A DNA stretch of 35,478 nucleotides, taken from positions 1-35,478 of the forward strand of contig JAUVSF010000002.1 in assembly GCA_030597245.1 (NCBI GenBank), in the 5' to 3' direction. The notes beneath the pieces are model-generated. The model was not told the origin of the DNA and searched no databases. It saw nothing but the letters and a program-made list of their open reading frames with translations. Below are positions 19,048-27,013 of this stretch, piece after piece. Each line of letters begins with the position of its first letter. Within the stretch, counting starts at the first letter, position 1. Position numbers and translations under genes: made by a program. The stretch comes from Acidobacteriota bacterium. Its GTDB lineage: Bacteria > Acidobacteriota > UBA6911 > RPQK01 > JAPXNP01.

Positions 19048-20985
19048 ATGATGAAAGCGCTATTGAGGCTACTGGTATGCTTCTTGGTCTTTCCCCTTGC
19101 CATTGGGGTCTCGTTCGGGCAGGGCCAGATCCGCTTTAAACTGTTGGAAAGTGGGCAGGAAGTGCCGGTCGGGGGTAGCTTCAATGTAACGCTCCGGGCT
19201 GAGATATCCAGGGGATGGCACCTTTATTCCATGGAAGTACTGCCTGGAGGGCCCATTCCCACCACGATAACGGTCCAGGAAGATGCAATCTTCGCACCAG
19301 CCGGGGACCCTCAGGAGCCGACGCCTATCCCCTGGTTCGATCGAAATTTCGATATGCAGACGAACTACTTCAAGGACAGTGTGGATTTCGATGTCCCCGT
19401 TCTGGTGAAGGCCTCTGCTGCGCCGGGGGATCATGAGCTGTCTGTAAAAGTCAGGTTTATGCTCTGCAACGATTCGTCTTGTCTTCCGCCTCAAACGAAG
19501 ACCGTTCGCCGCTTTGTACCTGTAATCGAGGGGGAAGGCATTCCAGCGGCTTTGCCGATTCCAGGTCCGGGCGGTCCGTCAGGGGACAACCTTCAGCGTG
19601 ACAGTGCAGGCACCACCGAGCCGACGTCAGTCGAGTCCGCTCTGCCCATTCCCAAGGAGGGCGGGGCTCTTCCTGTGATCGCCTACGTCTGGTTTGCGAT
19701 GACCATGGGGGCCTTGGCACTTCTGACTCCCTGTGTGTTCCCGATGATCCCCATAACGGTGTCGTACTTCACGAAACGTAATGCCAAGAGCCGCAAACAG
19801 GCGGTGTTTGAGGCTGGACTCTATTCGGTTGGGATCATCGCTACGTTCACGTTGCTTGGATTCCTGCTGACGTTTCTTTTTGGAGCGGGTGGAATCAACC
19901 GGTTGGCAGCCAGCCCGCTCGTAAACATTTTCATTGCTGCTGTTTTCGTAATCTTTGCCCTCAGCCTTTTCGGAGTTCTCGAGTTAACGCTACCCAGCAG
20001 CTGGCTCAGCGCGGTTAACCGGAAGTCCTCCGAGACAACAGGAGTGCTCGGTATCCTGTTGATGGCGCTCACTTTTTCACTGACTTCCTTCACATGTACC
20101 GTTCCCTTCGTAGGGACAGTGATGGTTGCCGCGTTGAGTGGGGAAGGTTTTGGCTGGTCTTTGCTCGGGGTAACTGCTTTTGCCACTGTTTTTTCCCTCC
20201 CGTTCTTTCTTTTGGCTCTCTTTCCGTCGTGGCTTCAGAACCTTCCCAAGAGTGGGAATTGGATGAACTCGGTGAAGATCACGATGGGATTCCTTGAGTT
20301 GGCGGCTGCTCTGAAGTTTGCCAGCAATGTGGACCTGGTCTTCCAATGGGAGCTACTCACACGGCCTGTCTTCATTACTGTTTGGCTTGCCATTGGAATT
20401 GTGATCACTGCATATCTGCTTGGCTGGTTTAGATTCCCGCATGAGACGTTGGTCGAGTCCGTGGGCGCATTTCGAGTCCTTTTCGCGGTGTTTTTCCTGG
20501 CTGTGTCACTTTATCTACTCAGAGGTTTGTTCGGATTCTCTCTGGGAGAGTTAGATGCATTTCTCCCTCCTCGGGACTACGGCGCTGTCAGTGAAGGGGC
20601 GTTTCTCACGTCGTCAGGGCGGGGTGCGGAAGAAAGGTGGCTTTCGGATTATGCTTTGGCCTTGGAACGCGCCAAGGCTGAGAATCGACCCATATTCGTG
20701 GATTTCACTGGGTATACGTGTACCAATTGTCGTTGGATGGAAGCGAATGTTTTTACCTTGCCGGAGGTCCAGAAACTCCTCAATGAGTTTGTTCTGGTGC
20801 GCCTGTACACGGACGGGGGCAAACCGGTTCACGAGCAAAACATGCAGCTGGAACGGGATAGGTACAAGACCGTTGCACTGCCGTTCTATGCGATTGTGGC
20901 TCCCGATGACAGTACGATAGCTACGTTTCCAGGGTTGACGAGGAATCCGCAGGAATTTATAGAGTTTCTAAAAAAGGGGTTGTGA
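19048..20985 (+). CDS. Thiol:disulfide interchange protein DsbD-like
   Basis: N-terminal DsbD-alpha-like domain, multi-TM core with TPCVFPMIPITVSYF, C-terminal thioredoxin FTGYTCTNCRWME; start at the internal ATG before a signal peptide. Confidence 0.9.
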   Translation: MMKALLRLLVCFLVFPLAIGVSFGQGQIRFKLLESGQEVPVGGSFNVTLRAEISRGWHLYSMEVLPGGPIPTTITVQEDAIFAPAGDPQEPTPIPWFDRNFDMQTNYFKDSVDFDVPVLVKASAAPGDHELSVKVRFMLCNDSSCLPPQTKTVRRFVPVIEGEGIPAALPIPGPGGPSGDNLQRDSAGTTEPTSVESALPIPKEGGALPVIAYVWFAMTMGALALLTPCVFPMIPITVSYFTKRNAKSRKQAVFEAGLYSVGIIATFTLLGFLLTFLFGAGGINRLAASPLVNIFIAAVFVIFALSLFGVLELTLPSSWLSAVNRKSSETTGVLGILLMALTFSLTSFTCTVPFVGTVMVAALSGEGFGWSLLGVTAFATVFSLPFFLLALFPSWLQNLPKSGNWMNSVKITMGFLELAAALKFASNVDLVFQWELLTRPVFITVWLAIGIVITAYLLGWFRFPHETLVESVGAFRVLFAVFFLAVSLYLLRGLFGFSLGELDAFLPPRDYGAVSEGAFLTSSGRGAEERWLSDYALALERAKAENRPIFVDFTGYTCTNCRWMEANVFTLPEVQKLLNEFVLVRLYTDGGKPVHEQNMQLERDRYKTVALPFYAIVAPDDSTIATFPGLTRNPQEFIEFLKKGL

Positions 20986-21027
20986 ACGTCTGGAGTGGAC
21001 AGGTTCGGAGTCTGCGTTCGAGGAATG

Positions 21028-21333
21028 TTACTTGCGGTCCCGCTTGGGGATCGTCACTATGATATCTCCGGGACGCGCCAGATTGTAGTACTCGCGGGCA
21101 AGGCGCTCAATCTCATACGGGTCGTTCCTTAGCCGATTGATTCTTAAGCGGAGCTCCTTTTGGGACTCGCGTAATCGGAGGTTCTCCAGCTGCAGCTCCC
21201 TCAATTCCGCTCGGTATTCTCTCAGCTTGAAGTAGCCGCCTTGGCCAAAGACCAGGAAGTAGGTAAAGGAGAGACAGCCAGTGAGCAGGAAAATCAAGAT
21301 AATCTCTCTTCTTGCCTTACGACTTATTTCCAT
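21028..21333 (-). CDS. Septum formation initiator family protein (FtsB/DivIC-like)
   Basis: Short protein: one TM followed by coiled coil and PYEIERLAREYYNLARPGDIIV motif. Confidence 0.85.
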   Translation of the reverse strand: MEISRKARREIILIFLLTGCLSFTYFLVFGQGGYFKLREYRAELRELQLENLRLRESQKELRLRINRLRNDPYEIERLAREYYNLARPGDIIVTIPKRDRK

Positions 21334-21350
21334 TTTAGAAGGAGTCTAAC

Positions 21351-21686
21351 ATGTCCGAAACCAGAATCATCTTGTCAACCGTTGATGGCCAATCCAAAGC
21401 GGAGGAGATTGCCGAGAGCCTGGTCTCAGAAAGACTGGCAAGCTGTGTCAATATCCTCCCCCAAATCGTTTCGGTCTACCGCTGGAAGGGGCAGATCGAA
21501 AAGGAGCCGGAAACCCTGTTAATTATAAAAACCCGCGGTGACAGGGTCGATGAAGGGATTAGTCGGGTTGTCGAGATTCACCCTTACGACGTTCCTGAGG
21601 TGATTTCCCTGCCCATCGAGAAGGGACACCAGCCCTATCTGGACTGGGTACTAGCCGAAACCGCTACGCAGGGAGGTAATCGGTGA
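21351..21686 (+). CDS. cutA: Divalent-cation tolerance protein CutA
   Basis: LASCVNILPQIVSVYRWKGQIEKEPETLLIIKT, HPYDVPEVISLPI; TGA stop lies inside a heptamer array. Confidence 0.94.
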   Translation: MSETRIILSTVDGQSKAEEIAESLVSERLASCVNILPQIVSVYRWKGQIEKEPETLLIIKTRGDRVDEGISRVVEIHPYDVPEVISLPIEKGHQPYLDWVLAETATQGGNR

Positions 21687-21737
21687 TCGGTGATCGGTGA
21701 TCGGTAAACGGTTATCGGTAATCGGTAATCGGTGACC
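21675..21737. repeat. Heptanucleotide tandem repeat, 9 units of GGTNATC
   Basis: GGTAATC GGTGATC GGTGATC GGTGATC GGTAAAC GGTTATC GGTAATC GGTAATC GGTGACC. Confidence 0.96.
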
Positions 21738-21768
21738 AGTAGTAAGAAGCAAGAAGGCCACGTATTCT

Positions 21769-21795
21769 CTTGGTGACCTTGGTGACCTTGGTGAC
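21769..21795. repeat. 9-mer tandem repeat, 3 perfect units CTTGGTGAC
   Basis: CTTGGTGAC x3, between two inverted heptamer arrays. Confidence 0.93.
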
Positions 21796-21817
21796 TTTGT
21801 GGTTAGCCCTCTTAACC

Positions 21818-21852
21818 GATAACTGATCACCGATAACGGATGACCGATCACC
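21818..21852. repeat. Inverted heptanucleotide array, 5 units of GATNACC (reverse complement of GGTNATC)
   Basis: GATAACT GATCACC GATAACG GATGACC GATCACC. Confidence 0.93.
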
Positions 21853-22708
21853 GACCCGGTGGATCCGCTGCACAACGGAAGCCGACCCTCTCAGTTCTTC
21901 CTGACTGTCCCAGATTCAGGAATCTGTAGAAAGTGACCATCTCCCGAGCGGCTGTCTTGAACGAACCTCCCCTCACAACAACCTGCTCGCGGCCGTTGCG
22001 CTGAACCACTGTCGAGGTGAGCTCAGCCACATTTGCTGCCAGGTCATAGATGTCGTATGGAGAGACGTCTCCGGGGCGATTGCCGTATGGTTCGACCTGA
22101 TTCGTGAGTGAGTTTGCTGTTTCCCGATCCGGAGGAGTGCTTCCCCAGGGGAAGACCCTGGCGTCGGTTCCGCGAGCTGCCTTCTCCCACTCTTCTTCGG
22201 TCGGGAGACGCCCCCCTGTCCATTCACAATACGCTGCAGCATCTCTTTGCGAAACCCAGACGACGGGAAAGGTTGCGGCCCATTCAGGAAAAGAATTGGT
22301 CCCGGTCCAGACTTTCACGAAATTCTTCGAGTCCTCGGGCCGATAGCCGGTTTCCGAAACGAACTCGAGGTACTGCTCGTTAGTAACCTCGAACTGGCCA
22401 ATGAAGAAACCAGGAAGTTCGACTGATCGCGGTGGAATCACGAAGTCTTGCCTAAGGTTGTCGACCATTCCCGGAAAGTTCAAAGTGCCGGCCTTCGCAA
22501 AAGACTGGAAGAGCTCCTCGGTGGTTCCGAAGGTGAAGGTGCCGGCGGGAACTTCAACCATGCCCGAGAGGTCAGGCTCCGGTGGAGGGTGGACTTCGGT
22601 GAGATCCGCTGGGTTCTCTGTGACTTCAGGGTTTTGAGCCGGATCGACGCCCGCCGAACCACATCCGACCAATAACAAGGTGCATGCCAGCAGCAGTTCC
22701 TTACACAT
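21848..22708 (-). CDS. Formylglycine-generating-enzyme (SUMF1)-like lipoprotein
   Basis: Lipobox LLLVGCGSA; VEVPAGTFTFGT, EVTNEQYLEFV, GGRLPTEEEWEKAARG, VVRGGSFKTAAREM, VGFRCAADPP. Confidence 0.87.
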   Translation of the reverse strand: MCKELLLACTLLLVGCGSAGVDPAQNPEVTENPADLTEVHPPPEPDLSGMVEVPAGTFTFGTTEELFQSFAKAGTLNFPGMVDNLRQDFVIPPRSVELPGFFIGQFEVTNEQYLEFVSETGYRPEDSKNFVKVWTGTNSFPEWAATFPVVWVSQRDAAAYCEWTGGRLPTEEEWEKAARGTDARVFPWGSTPPDRETANSLTNQVEPYGNRPGDVSPYDIYDLAANVAELTSTVVQRNGREQVVVRGGSFKTAAREMVTFYRFLNLGQSGRTERVGFRCAADPPGR

Positions 22709-22726
22709 ATGGATTCCAATCTTGTC

Positions 22727-23512
22727 TCAACTGCCCTTGAATAGTGCAGGTCTGTTTTGTACGAACGCTTGTAAACCCTCCCTCAAGTCATCGCTCAGGA
22801 AACAGCGGATCCTTCCTTCCAGTTCTGTGTCCACAATTTCCTCAAGCTGTCGGGAGGCTCGGTAGACAGAGCGTTTGACGTTCCTCAAGACCATCGGTGA
22901 AATTGCTTCCATCTCTTGAGCAAGCTCTGTCTGTTTGTCTTCCAGCTTTTCGAACGGAACGATCTCATCCAGGATTCCGAGATCATATGCTTCTTGCGAG
23001 GTTAACAGTTTGCCAGAGAGTGTGATCTGCAGGGCCTTTGCCTGGCTCAGCAGGCCCTGGAGAAGCATTGACGTGCCCACGTCAGGGCTCATTCCGATCT
23101 GTGCGAAGGGATACCCAAACAAAGAAGAAGGAGTAGCAACTCTCCTGTCACAGGCGAGGGCCAGGTTTAGCCCACCGTCCGCAGCAACACCATCGATGGA
23201 GGCTAACGTGAACTGAGGGAGACGCCGAATCAGTAGCAGGATCTGTTTGGTCACTTCGAGAAGGCGTCTTAAAGAGCGAACATCGCCACTCTCCATTACG
23301 TCCAAGAGCTTCTGCAAGTCAGGCCCAGTACAGAATGTACTCCCCGCCCCCTCGAAAACGAGGAGTCGTACGTCTGCTCGTTGTGAGTATTGCTCGATAG
23401 TCTGGTGGAAGTGAACAAGGATTTCCAGGTCGTACGAGTTAAGGTTTTGTGGCCTGTTGAGGGCCAGTGTAGCTATCCCGTTTCGAAACGTTTCAATTAT
23501 TGCGCCGTTCAC
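22727..23512 (-). CDS. Enoyl-CoA hydratase/isomerase family protein
   Basis: IATLALNRPQNLNSYD, GSTFCTGPDL, ASIDGVAADGGLNLALACDRRVA, GMSPDVGTSMLL. Confidence 0.9.
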   Translation of the reverse strand: MNGAIIETFRNGIATLALNRPQNLNSYDLEILVHFHQTIEQYSQRADVRLLVFEGAGSTFCTGPDLQKLLDVMESGDVRSLRRLLEVTKQILLLIRRLPQFTLASIDGVAADGGLNLALACDRRVATPSSLFGYPFAQIGMSPDVGTSMLLQGLLSQAKALQITLSGKLLTSQEAYDLGILDEIVPFEKLEDKQTELAQEMEAISPMVLRNVKRSVYRASRQLEEIVDTELEGRIRCFLSDDLREGLQAFVQNRPALFKGS

Positions 23513-23620
23513 AACCAGACCCGAGTACCAGCGCGAGCTCGAAGCTCGAGTGCGCCAAATTGCCCCATGCCTTCGTAACTTCGGAAGTTGGGACGTAATA
23601 CAGAGGGGGGAATATATCAG

Positions 23621-24979
23621 ATGCTAGAGGAGCATGTCGATGCTCTAAGGGATTACCTTCGTTGTTATCCGGAACTAAGTGAGCGGGTTAGATTTGGCCC
23701 CTTGCGAGTTCTGACACGGGGTCGATGGAAACGAGTTCAAAGTCTCAAAGTGTCGGCCTCAGGAATAGAACTTCAGTTCGGCCGAGGCTCGAAAACCAAA
23801 CTGGTTCCGAAAGTTCGCGTCACGAGTCTCAGAATGGATCAGCGTGACCGTTTGATCCAGTTGATTCAGACTCTGTTCGGTGGCTATCGAGTAGTTAGAA
23901 CGCTGGCCAGGACCGATCGTCTTCGGTATCAATCTGCCGCATTTCTTCGGATCATCCTGGAATCCGGCAGTGAGCGAGTTGCGGTACTGGCTGCTTATGA
24001 AGGTGAGCCTGCGGAGTCTCGAAGCCGGTTTCTGGTCTCTCTGGTCATGTGGTGGGATAGCCTTTCTCCAAGTGAGGGGATTGCACGTGTCGTGGGATTG
24101 GTACCGGAGTCCTGGGGGAACGCAATCGCGCAAGATGTCCACGTTTTGAAGATCCCAATTGACTTGTACTGGTTTCGCCTGGATGATCTTGCAGTGCAAC
24201 CGCTTAATCCTTCAGGCGAGTTGTCTGAGGTAGGATCACCGTACGTCATATTCCCAAGTTCACAAGCATTGCCAACTCTCTTGAAATCGCTGCATTCGGG
24301 AAATCCAGAACTGGATCTGCTATATCGGAAGAACAGGTGGGAGTTGTGTTTCCGAGGACTCCCCGTGCTTTGGGAAGCTTGTGATGGAAAACTGGATTTC
24401 AACCATCTTGACCCTAGATCGCTTGAGCCGGGCCGGTTCGAAAGCTTCCAGAGGCATCTTGAACAAGTCAAGCGATTTAGATGCTTTCCTCCCATCGAGC
24501 CTGGGCATTCCTTCTACACCTACGGAAGGGAAAGGTGGTTCGAAAGCCTCCTGATTCGAAAGCATCGGTTGTTGAACCCGAATCTCACGGATGAAGTCTA
24601 CTGCCAGGTGCCGACTTGGGTAGGAGGTGAAAGAAAAGTCCTTGATCTGCTGACCGTGACTCGTGATGGGCGCCTCGCTGTCCTCGAACTGAAACCGCAG
24701 AAGGATCTTACCTTAGTGTTCCAGGGGTTGGAGTACTGGAACCGGGTTGTTCACCACCTGAGACACCAGGACTTCCAGAAAGCAGGATACTTTACGGGGC
24801 ACCGGCTTCAGACTCTTCCCCCGCTTCTCTATTTGGTGTCGCCGCTGTTTGAGTTTCATCGTCTACTACCAGTCTTTCGAAGACACCTCGATCCCAGGGT
24901 GAGTTTCGAGTGTTTCGGGACGAATCAGGACTGGAAAAAAGGTTTGAAACTGCTCCGCCGTTTTCGGCTTCGCACCTGA
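23621..24979 (+). CDS. Hypothetical protein with C-terminal PD-(D/E)XK nuclease-like motif
   Basis: C-terminal KVLDLLTVTRDGRLAVLELKPQKDLTLVFQGLEYW matches the D-x(n)-ExK core spacing; ATG 23621 preceded by gagggggg. Confidence 0.65.
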   Translation: MLEEHVDALRDYLRCYPELSERVRFGPLRVLTRGRWKRVQSLKVSASGIELQFGRGSKTKLVPKVRVTSLRMDQRDRLIQLIQTLFGGYRVVRTLARTDRLRYQSAAFLRIILESGSERVAVLAAYEGEPAESRSRFLVSLVMWWDSLSPSEGIARVVGLVPESWGNAIAQDVHVLKIPIDLYWFRLDDLAVQPLNPSGELSEVGSPYVIFPSSQALPTLLKSLHSGNPELDLLYRKNRWELCFRGLPVLWEACDGKLDFNHLDPRSLEPGRFESFQRHLEQVKRFRCFPPIEPGHSFYTYGRERWFESLLIRKHRLLNPNLTDEVYCQVPTWVGGERKVLDLLTVTRDGRLAVLELKPQKDLTLVFQGLEYWNRVVHHLRHQDFQKAGYFTGHRLQTLPPLLYLVSPLFEFHRLLPVFRRHLDPRVSFECFGTNQDWKKGLKLLRRFRLRT

Positions 24980-25048
24980 TGGGGCAAGAATCCTTTCTGA
25001 ATTCGGGAAGGCAGTTGTCAGGAAGGGAATGTGGGAACGAAAAAGTGC

Positions 25049-25222
25049 TCAGGACTCGTTTTCCGACTCCTCACTCTCCTCCTTGCCCGATTTTAAGGAT
25101 CGCTTGAAGTTGGAGATTCCCTCTCCAAGGCCGCGGCCTATTTGAGGTAATCGACTGGCTCCGAAAAGCACGATCACTATGACGAGGATTACTACTAGTT
25201 CCGTAACACCAAGACCCATCAT
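25049..25222 (-). CDS. tatA: Sec-independent protein translocase TatA/E
   Basis: [42 protein letters not shown]. Confidence 0.93.
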   Translation of the reverse strand: MMGLGVTELVVILVIVIVLFGASRLPQIGRGLGEGISNFKRSLKSGKEESEESENES

Positions 25223-25340
25223 GAGCACCTCCAATCTCTACCTGATCATACGCTGTTGCTTTCAGCACTGTCAAACCAGGACAGGGTTGAGGCATTCGCG
25301 CTGTAGAGGTTTCTAAGTCCGTTGAAATACCCGGTTCCAG

Positions 25341-25396
25341 TGACAAATGACAAGTGATAAATGACAAATGCCAAGTGACAAATGACAAATGACAAA
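25341..25396. repeat. Heptanucleotide tandem repeat, 8 units of TGACAAR
   Basis: TGACAAA TGACAAG TGATAAA TGACAAA TGCCAAG TGACAAA TGACAAA TGACAAA. Confidence 0.95.
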
Positions 25397-25464
25397 TGCC
25401 GGCCTGCCAGCCGTAGCTCGAAGAGCGAAGGCGGATGCCGGCTCCCAGTCCCGCCTTGCGGGAC
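25396..25464. repeat. REP-like palindromic element next to the heptamer array
   Basis: ATGCCGGC direct repeats at 25396-25403 and 25435-25442, then perfect hairpin GTCCCGC-CTT-GCGGGAC at 25448-25464. Confidence 0.6.
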
Positions 25465-25703
25465 GGCATGAATCTCGCAGATCCACCCTCTGTAGGATAC
25501 CTGGGCGGCTGAATCTGTGCGTCTCTGTCGACAACGGGGTGAAATCGACCTGGTACCTTCCCCTCACAACCGTTGTTCAACAACTTACAGCCATTTCCCG
25601 GGGTAAATTTCTTCGCTCACCTCTGGCAAGCCGCTCGGCGACTGCCTTTCGCCACAGCGCGATTGGCTAGGGTTGCGTGGTTTCGCTAAAATACCGGCTA
25701 AAG

Positions 25704-26939
25704 CTATTTCTCCAATTCAATTACAAAGACCCTATCTCCTTCAAGAGTCAGCGTAACTTCCAGATCGGGCTTTCGCCAAATCCGGGTCTCCGTGGCGGAT
25801 GAAATCTTTTGGTCGGACCTCTCAGCTTGTGGGTATTTCTTTACGATCAACTCAGAGTAAGCTTCAAAGAATTCACTCGCGTCTGTGTTCCCATCCCAGA
25901 TCGTACTCAAGAGGACCGCTGTGTTGCCGCTTCTGTCCTCCCAGAGTGCCACTCTGTCTCCATCCCACCCTTCTGAGGCTCGTTGCGCCTGCTCGTCGCT
26001 AATGTATTCCTTCAACAGGAGGTACGTTGAGAATTCCCCAAGAACGTTGTCGATGACAGGTTTCCAATCCTCGGATAGATTCTCTTGCTGTCTCTTCGTA
26101 TCAACTTCGGTAGGATGATCGCGAGAATTCAGGTACTTCTCCGGGTGCAGAATCTGTTCCGTCGATTCAGGTAAGTCGCTGTAGATTCGATCTACATCCT
26201 GCCATGAACCGTCCTTAAGAATTTCCTTGAGGAAGGCGCCGCCATATGCATAGGGGAAAAGCAGTGTCTCTTTGAGGTAGTCGGGCGCTTTCCCGAAGAC
26301 CGGAAACTGAGTCTCCATCAACGGCATCTGGAGGCGGCTCAACTCGATGAGATCCGGGATATCCGCAACACTCCGGCCCATAGGGCGGAGTGTGTAGTCG
26401 AGCATAATAATGAACCCTTCTCCTTCGATGAGGGCGTTATGGGCAAGAGTTCTGTCATCGTTGCCTTCGACGGGTGTCAGAAACCTTTTCAGATCAAAAT
26501 ATTGATCTTGCAGCGCGTGGGTCAGTTCGTGGGCCATGACCGGTTTCTGGATCTCCAGCGGAATCCAGTCTGCGATGAAGAATGTCTTCGAGTAGGGATC
26601 ATAATAGCCCGCTACCTGCTCGGTCAGTAATTCCAGCATGAATTCATAGAGAGGGAGATCAGGCGGGATCAGCCCCAGTTTTTCCAGCAACCGCTCTTCA
26701 GCCTCGATTTCATCTTTCGGGTATTCCTCCTGAATTCGACTGACCAGATAGGCTTTGACCTCCTCACGAGACTTGACACCTTTCTGAATCGGTTCTTTGG
26801 GCTCAAGTTCCCGGATCTCCACAACGGTCTCTAGAACTTCGTCTGCCGACTCCAACAGCTTGGAGACATCTGAGGCAAAGAGGACTGAAACACCGAGTGC
26901 AAGGGTGAGCAGCGCACATGGTCGCATTAAGGTTTTCAT
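25704..26939 (-). CDS. Secreted putative zinc metallopeptidase
   Basis: Signal peptide MKTLMRPCALLTLALGVSVLFA; HELTHALQDQYFDL contains HExxH. Confidence 0.75.
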   Translation of the reverse strand: MKTLMRPCALLTLALGVSVLFASDVSKLLESADEVLETVVEIRELEPKEPIQKGVKSREEVKAYLVSRIQEEYPKDEIEAEERLLEKLGLIPPDLPLYEFMLELLTEQVAGYYDPYSKTFFIADWIPLEIQKPVMAHELTHALQDQYFDLKRFLTPVEGNDDRTLAHNALIEGEGFIIMLDYTLRPMGRSVADIPDLIELSRLQMPLMETQFPVFGKAPDYLKETLLFPYAYGGAFLKEILKDGSWQDVDRIYSDLPESTEQILHPEKYLNSRDHPTEVDTKRQQENLSEDWKPVIDNVLGEFSTYLLLKEYISDEQAQRASEGWDGDRVALWEDRSGNTAVLLSTIWDGNTDASEFFEAYSELIVKKYPQAERSDQKISSATETRIWRKPDLEVTLTLEGDRVFVIELEK

Positions 26940-27013
26940 TAAATCTCTTTCCTGGATGAGGGGAAGGGCTGTAGGAAAGCCTGGCCAGCCCCCAAACTCT
27001 TAATGTTACGTCA

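Noticed and set aside
21675-21852. CRISPR or coding interpretation of the GGTNATC arrays
   Set aside because: 7-nt units without spacers; frame 7n is interrupted by stops (TGA within units).
23995-24495. Minus-strand 166-aa ORF
   Set aside because: Antisense to the nuclease-like CDS; no recognisable motif.
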